Of a stretch of 55,942 bases of DNA, positions 17,345-25,627 are shown one piece after another. Below the pieces are notes generated by a model. That model worked only from the letters and a program-made list of their open reading frames with translations. It was not told the origin of the DNA and did no database searches. The translations under genes were made by a program, and so were the position numbers. Each line of letters starts with the position of its first letter. Position 1 is the stretch's first letter. The stretch comes from UBA3064 sp023258775 (GTDB lineage: Bacteria > Pseudomonadota > Gammaproteobacteria > Burkholderiales > Burkholderiaceae_E): contig JBIKXS010000021.1 of the NCBI GenBank assembly GCA_044355655.1, positions 1 to 55,942 on the forward strand, written 5' to 3'.

Positions 17345-19759
17345 TGTTCCCCAAAGCACCTCTTCCATTGCCTGACAGTGCTGTCGGGCACTTGGCATTT
17401 TGAGCAATTGCTGCTCACTGCGCGGCGCATTCAATACCGTATTGACGGCCTCCTGATACTTCGCAGGCTCGTACACAATCTTGCTTTCGTGTGCGCCCAT
17501 GTGATTGATGACACTGCCTGCAACACGCGAAGCAAAGCTTCGACCACTAAGCGTAACGATACGGGCGCCTGCGCGCAGCACATCAGTCGCTGTAGAGTGT
17601 GCGTTATAAGGTGTTGTATCTAGAAACACATCGGCGAGACGATAGCGCGCCAAATGGTCTTCAATGCGCGGCACACGTGTAGCAAAGACAACTCGGCCCG
17701 GATCGATATCGTAGGCCTGAGCCTGCGCACGCAAATTCGTCATCGCATCCTCGTGCAGTTTCATGAGCCAGAGCACGCTACCAGGGTGTTGGCGCAGCAA
17801 GTCCATCCACATCGCCCACATCGCCGGATTGATCTTATAGTCGTGGTTAAAACTACAAAACACCACGCCATGCTCAGGTAATCCACATTCGGTGCGGCTA
17901 GGGGGTTGTTCAGCAGGCTTGATCGTGTCATCGATGGGCAAATAACAACATGGCAGCCGCAGCACTTTCTCTTGATAAAACGCTTCATCGCCTTCGGGAA
18001 TAACCACCCCATCGGCAAGAATGTAATCCATAAAGGGCATGCCCATCGTGCCCGGGAACCCAAGATAGTTAACCTGGATTGGCGCAGGGCGCATGGCAAA
18101 AATATCGGGGCGGGCATCCGAGGTGTAACCCCCAAGATCAATCACTAAGTCGAGTTCCATCGCACGCATGATCTGGGCGGTTTCTGCACTGGTTCTTTCG
18201 CGGCAGTCGATAAAGTGATCAAAGCCCTGCTTAAAGCGCTTGCGATGCGCACTGCCATCATCGATGCCCAGTGAAATACCGAACACTTCAAAGCGGCGCT
18301 TATCGTGTTGCTCAATGATGCCCGTCATCAGATGACCAACAGGGTGCTCACGAAAATCCGCCGATACATAACCAATCCGAGGCCGTCGATGACGGTAACG
18401 TTCCCCCTGCCACAGGGGCTTAGTCATGGGAAACCGATGACGCGCAAAGGTTTCCACGCACTGTCGTTGAGCAAGCGGATCATCGCTGATAGCGAAAAAA
18501 GCCAAGGGGTTACATGCGCGCTTGCCAAGCTTTACCCCGTCAAGCACGCGCTGTCTATTTTTCTCATAGCCTTGCCAATCACAGGCATGCATTCGCGCAA
18601 AGGCTAAAAGACCTGCTGCGTACTCATAGTCAGGGTCAATGGCAAGTTGCCGCTCGTACATATCGGCAGCCTCTGCATGACGCTTATAGCCACTGAGTAG
18701 GTAACCTCGGTTCGCTAGCGCCTTAAGATCATCGGGTCGGATAGCAAGCGCTTTTTCAACCGACAAAAGCGCCTCCGCATTGCGGTGCATCGCATGCAAA
18801 ACATGCGTTCGATTGTTCCACCCCTCCACCAAATCGGGCTTTAGCTTTAATGCCTCATCAAAACTCGCAAGCGCTGCCTCATAAAGCCCCATGCTCTGGA
18901 GCACACTGCCGCGGGAAAAATGAGCCCTTGGCTGATTTGGATCCTTGCGGATCGCACGGGTGGCAAAGTGCAATGCAAACTCTGTTTTGCCCTCGGCCAT
19001 TGCAATTTCACAAAGCGCAAAAAGTGCAATAAGGTTTTCAGGGTCGCTGGTTAAAAGACGCTCAAAGCGAAGCCTCGCCTCAACATGCTGCCCCTGATCT
19101 TTAAGCTGAAACGCTTCAAGCAGCCACGGCGGCACACCCGCCGGTGGCGCTTGGGCTTGACTACGCTCAGCTTCTGTCATGACCCCCTGGAGCCCTGAGC
19201 CAGCCGATGCCACGCCTGGCACCTTTGGCACGCGCGCTGGCCTGAAAGCACCAAGGGCCAAGCCCGGATCGTTGGATACTTGAACACCAACCATCAACGC
19301 TTGTTGAGCTCGGGCGAGGCGTTCGGCGGCTTCAGCGTGGCCTGGCTCAAGTTGCAGCACGCGACGCAAAGGTTCTACGGAATCTGCAATTCGACCTAAA
19401 CCCTGGAGCACTGAGGCCAAGGCATACTGACCGAGCATAAAGCGGGGCGCGAGCCTAACAACCGCTTGCAGTAGCTCGAACGCACGATCTAAATTTTTTC
19501 TTGCGTTGGCAATAACAGCGAGCGAGTAAAGTGCTCGAACGTCGTTAGGTTCATGAACCAGGACTTGTTCAAATATCTCAGCCGCTTCATCGGGTTTGCC
19601 CTGATGTTGAAGGGCGAGCGCTTGGTCGAGCATTTGACTGCGCTGTAACGAATTGGGCGATTTTTTCGCGGTTATCGGCTTCATCTTGGCGCGGCTTACT
19701 GACGGACCGGTAGCCGGATTACGCTTTGCACTGCCTTTTGGACCTGTGCGTTTTGTCAT
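17333..19759 (-). CDS. TPR protein with O-GlcNAc-transferase-like (GT41/SPINDLY) domain, copy 1
   Basis: With the preferred ATG at 19759 (MTKRTGPKGSAKR) the protein is 808 residues; an in-frame ATG at 19828 would add 23. The N-terminal part holds several tetratricopeptide repeats (about residues 40-160 and 215-385). The C-terminal part (about 460-808) is a GT41 catalytic region: YVSADFREHPVGHLM with the conserved HP pair, LDLVIDLGGYT, VNYLGFPGTMGMPFMDYILA, CSFNHDYKINP (the donor-contacting Lys region) and AHSTATDVLRAG followed by GRSFASRVAGS. It should transfer a sugar to Ser/Thr of cytoplasmic proteins before export. Candidate acceptors are the giant adhesin or flagellin (as in Caulobacter FlmG). 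It is convergent with the oxidoreductase gene. Confidence 0.85.
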   Translation of the reverse strand: MTKRTGPKGSAKRNPATGPSVSRAKMKPITAKKSPNSLQRSQMLDQALALQHQGKPDEAAEIFEQVLVHEPNDVRALYSLAVIANARKNLDRAFELLQAVVRLAPRFMLGQYALASVLQGLGRIADSVEPLRRVLQLEPGHAEAAERLARAQQALMVGVQVSNDPGLALGAFRPARVPKVPGVASAGSGLQGVMTEAERSQAQAPPAGVPPWLLEAFQLKDQGQHVEARLRFERLLTSDPENLIALFALCEIAMAEGKTEFALHFATRAIRKDPNQPRAHFSRGSVLQSMGLYEAALASFDEALKLKPDLVEGWNNRTHVLHAMHRNAEALLSVEKALAIRPDDLKALANRGYLLSGYKRHAEAADMYERQLAIDPDYEYAAGLLAFARMHACDWQGYEKNRQRVLDGVKLGKRACNPLAFFAISDDPLAQRQCVETFARHRFPMTKPLWQGERYRHRRPRIGYVSADFREHPVGHLMTGIIEQHDKRRFEVFGISLGIDDGSAHRKRFKQGFDHFIDCRERTSAETAQIMRAMELDLVIDLGGYTSDARPDIFAMRPAPIQVNYLGFPGTMGMPFMDYILADGVVIPEGDEAFYQEKVLRLPCCYLPIDDTIKPAEQPPSRTECGLPEHGVVFCSFNHDYKINPAMWAMWMDLLRQHPGSVLWLMKLHEDAMTNLRAQAQAYDIDPGRVVFATRVPRIEDHLARYRLADVFLDTTPYNAHSTATDVLRAGARIVTLSGRSFASRVAGSVINHMGAHESKIVYEPAKYQEAVNTVLNAPRSEQQLLKMPSARQHCQAMEEVLWGTLTA

Positions 19760-19837
19760 TATAAAACTCAACTTGGGAGAAGAATAGTCAGGATTTCTCA
19801 AGATCATATCCCATCGCCCTAACTGCAACGGCGTCGC

Positions 19838-20335
19838 TCAGTAACTGGTCGATTCCAAGTAATCGGAGAAAAAACTTTGCGTTGATAAATCCTTGATCGG
19901 GTGGAGCGTGACTTGGGCACCAAAGCCTGAAACCTTCAGCCACTGATTCGCCCGAAGTACCAAAGAACTGCAAACGCAACTTCTCAGACGATGATTGTTA
20001 TTTACCGAAAAACTTGCCAAATCCATATCGAGCACATAAACCGCAAACTCATCGATCGCTGGTGAGTAATCGACATAGTGCCCAAGATGTGCAGCATAGT
20101 TCCACCAATGAGCAATAAACTGAAAACCACCCCGTTGCATGGGCTGTACAAGCCAACCGCCGCAAAGTTGAAGATTCTGCGTTCGGCTTGCATCCAGGGC
20201 GTTAGCAAAGCACTCGGACTCCTGACCACCGCCAATGCGCTTTGGGACCACAACATCAAGTGAGTACTCACAGTGGTGCTCGCGTTCATGCAAAAACCGA
20301 GTAATCGCAGAGCGTTGGGGTAAACGCGAATACAT
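19838..20335 (-). CDS. Hypothetical protein following a winged-helix regulator
   Basis: The frame is open from 20509, but the first 58 codons lie inside the regulator gene in another frame. The ATG at 20335 (MYSRLPQRSAITRF), 4 bases after the regulator stop, is the natural start and gives 165 residues. The product has no signal peptide or membrane segment and contains an aromatic stretch (FQFIAHWWNYAAHLGHYVDY) and five Cys. I do not recognise the family. Tight coupling to the regulator suggests a functional pair. It ends 78 bases before the GT41 gene start on the same strand, so all three may be co-transcribed. Confidence 0.58.
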   Translation of the reverse strand: MYSRLPQRSAITRFLHEREHHCEYSLDVVVPKRIGGGQESECFANALDASRTQNLQLCGGWLVQPMQRGGFQFIAHWWNYAAHLGHYVDYSPAIDEFAVYVLDMDLASFSVNNNHRLRSCVCSSLVLRANQWLKVSGFGAQVTLHPIKDLSTQSFFSDYLESTSY

Positions 20336-20339
20336 CTTG

Positions 20340-20738
20340 TCAAATGGAACCTGAAAAAGTCGTTGAAGCAATTGCTGCAACACTTCGCGCGGGCCGGCGC
20401 TTGCCAATTTCCAAGAGGCCTTCAGCTGTGTCAAGCAGGCGTTGGGTCGGATGAAGCAGTGCACGACGAGCGTCGCGATCTGAAGCGCTGCGACAAATGA
20501 GTCCGGCATCGGTAAGCACGGTCAGGTAACTCCTAAGCGTGGTCACCGAAACATTGACCTCAAGCGCAAGCGACTTGACCGTGAGCGGTTCAGCCTTCAA
20601 ATGCGCTTGAAGAATCGAAATCTGGACCCTGGCTGCAATTGAGAGGCCGCCATGTTCGCGGTCGAACAATCCCGCACTCGCGATTAGAATCCCTAATTCT
20701 GTCAATACAGCCTTGTTTTTCGCTTTTCGTGCTGGCAT
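20340..20738 (-). CDS. MarR-like winged-helix transcriptional regulator
   Basis: The product is 132 residues. The central part (SIAARVQISILQAHLKAEPL, then VKSLALEVNVSVTTLRSYL and LTDAGLICRSASDRDARRAL) is a winged helix-turn-helix with a basic wing, as in MarR-type regulators. The N terminus is Lys/Arg-rich. It is divergent from the second GT41 gene (71 bases apart) and upstream of the small unknown gene and the first GT41 gene. That places it to control both glycosyltransferase transcripts, although its operator is not identifiable here. Confidence 0.68.
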   Translation of the reverse strand: MPARKAKNKAVLTELGILIASAGLFDREHGGLSIAARVQISILQAHLKAEPLTVKSLALEVNVSVTTLRSYLTVLTDAGLICRSASDRDARRALLHPTQRLLDTAEGLLEIGKRRPARSVAAIASTTFSGSI

Positions 20739-20809
20739 GAATGTGTCGTAGTGGCGTTGGCGCTAATATAAATAGTAAGAACTTGTAAATTCTCAGATAG
20801 GCAAAGTAA

Positions 20810-22801
20810 TTGACACAATTTGTTATGAGCCCCGTGATCCGCGAAATCAGTGCACCTCAGATTGAGGGCCTTAATAAAGGCTTAGTACTGCAACACGCTG
20901 GTGAATGGGAACGCGCTCAGATCGCTTACCAGCAGATAATCAACGCCGCCAGCCCCTCGCAACCCCTCTACAGCCACACGCTCTTTTTGATGGGAACTTT
21001 GAAGTTGAAAGAGGGCAAAAGCAGCGATGCGCTGAACTGGCTCTCCCGTGCCCTATTGCTCAATGCTAACCAAGCTCCGCCATGGCGCTATCACGGCCAT
21101 GCACTCAACGAACTTGGCTTCAAGGATGAGGCGTTAATTAGCTATGAGCGAGCACTAGAGATCGAACCTGGCCATCAGCCTACGCTTCAGGCCAAAGCAA
21201 GAACACTATCGCTTTTGTCGCGTCACCAAGATGCAGCGCATGCCTACCATAGCCTCGTTCAAATGGATCCAAACGCTGCACCCAATTGGTTTTTCTTAGG
21301 TTTAGCGCTCCAGCAATGGGGCCGGGTCAATGCAGGCATCGAGGCCTATAAACGTGCAATAAGCATTGCGCCTGACTACGCCGATGCTTATAAAAATATG
21401 GGGGTTGCACTTAAGTCATTAGGCAGAATGAATGAAGCGCTTGCTTGCTATGACAAAGCATTAATGCTCCGGCCAGACTTTGCCGAAACCCACTATAACC
21501 GAGGCAATATTCTCACAGAACTGAACCGGCTCGAGGAGGCTGAAGCAAGCTTTCGCGAAGCGCTCAGGTTTCGTCCTGATCATTTGGCTGCGCGATCTAA
21601 CCTTTTGTTTTCACTCAACTACAGATCAACACTTTCGCCAATTGATTCGCTTAAAGAAGCTAAGCGCTATGGAGAAATCGTCGAACAGCCGATAGAAAAA
21701 CAGTATAACCATGCACCAAGCCGAAATCATCAGCAAGCCATTCAAGTCGGCTTTGTATCCGGCGACTTAAGGCAACACCCTGTTGGCTACTTCTTGGAAA
21801 GTATCCTCAAGCGTATCGATCGGAGCAAACTTAGCCTTCACGCCTTTGTTTCGGATCACGCCGAAGACGAGTTAACACAACGCATCAAGCCTTGTTTCGA
21901 TGGCTGGCATCCGATCTACGCGCAAAGCGATGAGCAGGCCGCTCAAACGATCCACAACCACCGTATCGATATTCTGATTGACCTATCAGGCCATTCTGCA
22001 CGCAACCGCCTTCCACTTTTTGCCTATAAGCCCGCGCCTGTGCAGTGCACCTGGTTGGGTTACTTTTCAACAACAGGCGTTTCTGCGATCGACTATCTCA
22101 TCGCAGACCCCTATGTTGTACCAAAGGGCGAAGAGGCTTACTACGCCGAGAAAGTGATTCGTCTGCCAGAGAGCTATTTGTGCTTCACGCCGCCTGACCT
22201 AGATATTTTTCCGGGGCCTCTTCCGGCATTGCGAAACGGTTACATAACCTTTGGGTGTTTCAACAACATATCCAAACTTTCCGATCAAGTGATCAAGCTT
22301 TGGAGTCAGCTTCTTCAAGATAGACCTAGCGCCCAATTGTTCTTAAAGGCAAAGCAACTTGGGGACCCCGATCTCGTCGCAAAACTGAAACAATCTTTCG
22401 CCCGTAACGGTGTCAATCCAGGGCGCCTGATCATCGAAGGTCTAACATCACGCGAAGCCTACCTTAGGGCATACCAACGCGTTGATCTAGGTCTTGACCC
22501 TTTTCCATGGCCTGGCGGAACCACAACCGCAGAGGCACTCTGGATGGCCGTACCTTTCGTTACGATGAGGGGCGATCGTTTTTCATCGCGTAACGGTCAG
22601 AGCATCGCCATTAATGCCGGTCTGCCTGACTGGGTTGCTAATGATCCTTCAGATTACCTTGAAAAAGCCAAACGATTTTCTGACGATGTCGGAGGCCTTT
22701 CAAGCTTGCGCGGCAAGCTTCGTTCGCAAGTACTTGCAAGGCCGCTTTTTGACGCCGAGCGGTTCGCACGCCATTTCGAGACGCTCATGCAAAGTCTTTA
22801 A
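20810..22801 (+). CDS. TPR protein with O-GlcNAc-transferase-like (GT41/SPINDLY) domain, copy 2
   Basis: The product is 663 residues from a TTG start with AGG 9 bases upstream; ATG 20825 is the alternative. Tetratricopeptide repeats fill about residues 20-270 (for example GRMNEALACYDKALMLRPDF). The GT41 region follows: VGFVSGDLRQHPVGYFLES with the conserved HP, IDILIDLSGHSARNRLPLFA, CTWLGYFSTTGVSAIDYLIA, FGCFNNISKLSD (Lys of the donor site) and GGTTTAEALWMAVPFVT. It is closer to the classical OGT pattern (HTTTCEALWMGVP) than copy 1. It probably glycosylates cytoplasmic Ser/Thr residues of a protein to be exported. It ends 1 base before the convergent TolC-like gene. Confidence 0.87.
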   Translation: MTQFVMSPVIREISAPQIEGLNKGLVLQHAGEWERAQIAYQQIINAASPSQPLYSHTLFLMGTLKLKEGKSSDALNWLSRALLLNANQAPPWRYHGHALNELGFKDEALISYERALEIEPGHQPTLQAKARTLSLLSRHQDAAHAYHSLVQMDPNAAPNWFFLGLALQQWGRVNAGIEAYKRAISIAPDYADAYKNMGVALKSLGRMNEALACYDKALMLRPDFAETHYNRGNILTELNRLEEAEASFREALRFRPDHLAARSNLLFSLNYRSTLSPIDSLKEAKRYGEIVEQPIEKQYNHAPSRNHQQAIQVGFVSGDLRQHPVGYFLESILKRIDRSKLSLHAFVSDHAEDELTQRIKPCFDGWHPIYAQSDEQAAQTIHNHRIDILIDLSGHSARNRLPLFAYKPAPVQCTWLGYFSTTGVSAIDYLIADPYVVPKGEEAYYAEKVIRLPESYLCFTPPDLDIFPGPLPALRNGYITFGCFNNISKLSDQVIKLWSQLLQDRPSAQLFLKAKQLGDPDLVAKLKQSFARNGVNPGRLIIEGLTSREAYLRAYQRVDLGLDPFPWPGGTTTAEALWMAVPFVTMRGDRFSSRNGQSIAINAGLPDWVANDPSDYLEKAKRFSDDVGGLSSLRGKLRSQVLARPLFDAERFARHFETLMQSL

Positions 22802-22802
22802 T

Positions 22803-24239
22803 CTAAAAAAATGGACTATAACGACTCAGGTCATCTGCACTCAATGCACCGGCCGTCGCTCGTAAGCGAATATCGGCAACATTCAACTGAATCATCGTCT
22901 TTAATAACTCAAGACGTGTTTGGACCAATTGACTTTCAGCTTCCATGACATGAAGTGGAATTCGATAACCACCTGCAACACTTTTTCTGGTTGCAAGGAT
23001 CAGAAGTTCAATAGATCGCTCTGATTCACGTAACGCTTTAAAACGCTGAATAGCTTGATTAATCTGGATTAAATAACGATCAATTTCATAAGCAACCTTC
23101 TCGAACTTACCTTCATAGTCAATTCTTGCACGCTCTAGTGCAGAAATTGATTGACTTACCTGAGCACTCGTTAAGCCACCCGCGTATAAAGGAAGACTGA
23201 ACTGAACGCCAAGACCTCGGTTAAGAAACTGTTGATTGACCAAGAGGACGCTTTCCGAACTCGAGCGACCGTAGTTTGCAAATAAGTCAAGCCTCGGTGC
23301 ATGCTGACCCTGAACCCTTTGGAGTTCCAGTTTCGCCAAATCAATTTGGTTACGGGCAACCTGAAGTTCTTGATTGGAGATCTCAGCAATTGCCAGCCAA
23401 CGTGCCCTTTGCGATTCAGCATCGCTAACGATTGAACCGTGTTCACTGCTCCAAGAAGGCATAACCAAGGATGCAGCACAACTTGGATCACCCACACAGC
23501 CGCGCTGCGCAAGTTCGGCAACCTTATTGCGACTTGAACCACCCACTAAGAGTAATAAACCGTTTTGGGCCATTTTAAGTGCTGCTCTAGCGTCAGCATG
23601 ATTGACCTGTAAAAGCTCAAACCTTGCACTAGCCTCGAGCACGTCGGTACGAGTTCCCTCACCAAGCGAAAACATGCGTTCAGCAAGTGCCCTTTGCTCG
23701 CGTGATGCCCGCAGTTGCGCAGCTAATGCATCGACCTGGCCTGCCGCACCAACAAGCGCCGCGTAAGCATCTGCAAGTCGCAAGATCAAGTCCAATTCGC
23801 GCAACTTAAATACTTCAGCCGCATTACTTGCTTGCAGGTTACCGAGTTGGTAGCGCTTGAATGCATCAATACTGAAAAGTGGTTGGCGTAGGCTGATCGT
23901 GTCAGACCGGCTGTCAAATTGCAGATCCTCTTCGCGCGGCCCTATCGTTGTTTGTTGGGTCCTCACATTAAAATTTCGCGATATGGTGTTGCTGTAGCTG
24001 ATTTGCGGCAGGAGTGCTGAACGTCCGATCACTGCGGCCTGCTCACCCGCAGCACGCTCTTGAGCAGCGGACCTGAACTGTGGGTCATGAGCGCTTGCGG
24101 CAAGCAAAGCCTCACGCAAACTCATACCCCAAACCTCCTTGTGCTGTGCGACCAGAAGCATGCCAAACGCGATAAACCAACCCAACCGGTTGCCATAACG
24201 TTGAAAGCGAATACGCCAAGACTTGCTCGCGCCACGCAC
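22803..24239 (-). CDS. TolC-family outer membrane protein of a type I secretion system
   Basis: This 478-residue protein starts with a basic segment and a hydrophobic stretch (WFIAFGMLLVAQHKEVWG) consistent with a signal peptide. The mature part has the two-fold repeated helical pattern of outer membrane efflux proteins: LREALLAASAHDPQFRSAA, ALLPQISYSNTISR, LRLADAYAALVGA, MFSLGEGTRTDVLEA, then PRLDLFANYGRS, GVQFSLPLYAGGLTSAQV and SVAGGYRIPLHVMEAE. As the last gene of a four-gene operon (2-base gap to the HlyD-like gene), it should form the outer membrane tunnel for the type I exporter. Confidence 0.92.
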   Translation of the reverse strand: MRGASKSWRIRFQRYGNRLGWFIAFGMLLVAQHKEVWGMSLREALLAASAHDPQFRSAAQERAAGEQAAVIGRSALLPQISYSNTISRNFNVRTQQTTIGPREEDLQFDSRSDTISLRQPLFSIDAFKRYQLGNLQASNAAEVFKLRELDLILRLADAYAALVGAAGQVDALAAQLRASREQRALAERMFSLGEGTRTDVLEASARFELLQVNHADARAALKMAQNGLLLLVGGSSRNKVAELAQRGCVGDPSCAASLVMPSWSSEHGSIVSDAESQRARWLAIAEISNQELQVARNQIDLAKLELQRVQGQHAPRLDLFANYGRSSSESVLLVNQQFLNRGLGVQFSLPLYAGGLTSAQVSQSISALERARIDYEGKFEKVAYEIDRYLIQINQAIQRFKALRESERSIELLILATRKSVAGGYRIPLHVMEAESQLVQTRLELLKTMIQLNVADIRLRATAGALSADDLSRYSPFF

Positions 24240-24241
24240 GA

Positions 24242-25627
24242 CTATTCTTCCTTGAGTGAAGCGGCAATCCGCTTTGTTAAAGGTCGAAGGATGTATTGCA
24301 GCAGTGATCGCTCACCGGTTTTGATCACCACATCAGCGGGCATACCAGGCTGAATACGACGATGCTTTAGGACCGAAGCGGCAACATCATCGTCAAGCGC
24401 AACCCTAACAAGATAATACTCGGGCGGGGAACCTGGCTGCCTGCTCATGCCGGCTGCATCTGAGATCAAATCTGACGAGAGACTAATCACCTTGCCCGGC
24501 ACGACGAGCTGGGGCGTATTTGCAAATACCGAAAAGCGGACATCCACTTCTTGTTGCTGGCGAACGCGATCGATGTACTGTGGGGGCAATCTTGCCTCAA
24601 CGAGAAGGGTCTCACGTTCCGGTACGATGTCCATGACCTTCATACCTGGCCCGATGACGGCTCCGGGACTTTGTACCATGAGGCCAATGACCTGGCCCGA
24701 GGCTGGCGACTTCAGCGAAGTCCTCCCCAGCTCGAGCTTTACTGCCTGCAAGCGCTCCTCGAGCGCCTCGACCTCGCGACGAACATCGGCAAGTTGTGTG
24801 TCAACCTCTTTTCGATAGTCGCTACGGCGTTGATCCATTCGCAGCCTAATTTCGGCAACGCTTCTCGAGCCTCGTTCGACCCCTGCTTCAAGGTCGCTAA
24901 TCTGTCCAACCAAGTCAGAAAGTTGTCGGTCAAGTTCTAATTGCCTATTTCTTGGCAAGTAGCCCTCTTCAGCAAGCGTTCGGGTTTGCTGCGCCTGCTC
25001 TCGCAATAGCGCAAGCGAGGTCCTTCGCTGCACCAACAAGGCTTTGCTTCCCAGCTGTTGGGCCTCCAACCCCAGCATGTTTTCCTGAAGCGCACCCAAC
25101 TCGCTTGCAAGTGACTTTCTGCGTGACTCGAAAATTTGTTGATGATTAGCCATATGCCGCAAAGCGAAACTGTCACTCATCGCAGACTTTAAATCGGGAT
25201 GGAAATCGATGGTCCCTAAACCAAGCTGCTCTGCCATCAGTCGACTTTCGGAAGCCCGAAGCGCCAAATACTGTTGCCGTACGCCCTCAAATTGGGCCTT
25301 TGCATTGGCGTCCTCTAGCTCAAGCAAAACCTGCCCCTCTTGCACCCAATCACCCTCGCGAACTTGAACATCCCTAACGATCCCACCTGTTTGGTGCTGA
25401 ATTGGCTTACGTTTTGTATCAATCACAACACTAGCTTGCGCTGGTACACCCTCGCTGAGTGGCGCGAGCGAAGCCCAAAGCACAAACCCGCCGAAGCCCA
25501 ACAAGACAATCCAACGACCAAGCCGAATCGTGGATGCCGTGCTTCTTGCCGAATCGAACTCGGTTTCGGCGCCTTGCGATGAGCGCCCCATCGACTGCTT
25601 AACCGCTTGGGTTGCCTTATTACTCAC
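24242..25627 (-). CDS. HlyD-family membrane fusion protein of the type I secretion system
   Basis: This 461-residue adaptor has a cytoplasmic N-terminal arm, one membrane segment (IVLLGFGGFVLWASLAPL, about residues 37-54) and a lipoyl-like half (KPIQHQTGGIVRDVQVREGD). Long coiled-coil hairpin regions (about 100-290), the second lipoyl half (LKSPASGQVIGLMVQSPGAV) and a C-terminal beta domain ending GMPADVVIKTGERSLLQYIL follow. It belongs to the PrtE/HlyD class that bridges the ABC transporter and TolC. Its start overlaps the upstream ABC gene by 4 bases. Confidence 0.93.
   Translation of the reverse strand: MSNKATQAVKQSMGRSSQGAETEFDSARSTASTIRLGRWIVLLGFGGFVLWASLAPLSEGVPAQASVVIDTKRKPIQHQTGGIVRDVQVREGDWVQEGQVLLELEDANAKAQFEGVRQQYLALRASESRLMAEQLGLGTIDFHPDLKSAMSDSFALRHMANHQQIFESRRKSLASELGALQENMLGLEAQQLGSKALLVQRRTSLALLREQAQQTRTLAEEGYLPRNRQLELDRQLSDLVGQISDLEAGVERGSRSVAEIRLRMDQRRSDYRKEVDTQLADVRREVEALEERLQAVKLELGRTSLKSPASGQVIGLMVQSPGAVIGPGMKVMDIVPERETLLVEARLPPQYIDRVRQQQEVDVRFSVFANTPQLVVPGKVISLSSDLISDAAGMSRQPGSPPEYYLVRVALDDDVAASVLKHRRIQPGMPADVVIKTGERSLLQYILRPLTKRIAASLKEE

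Noticed and set aside
19760..19828. Upstream ATG for GT41 copy 1
   Set aside because: The 23-residue extension has no family support; the internal ATG begins a basic, typical N terminus and has a purine-rich site upstream.
20340..20509. N-terminal extension of the 165-residue protein to 223 residues
   Set aside because: The extra codons are inside the regulator gene in another frame; the ATG 4 bases after the regulator stop is a better start.
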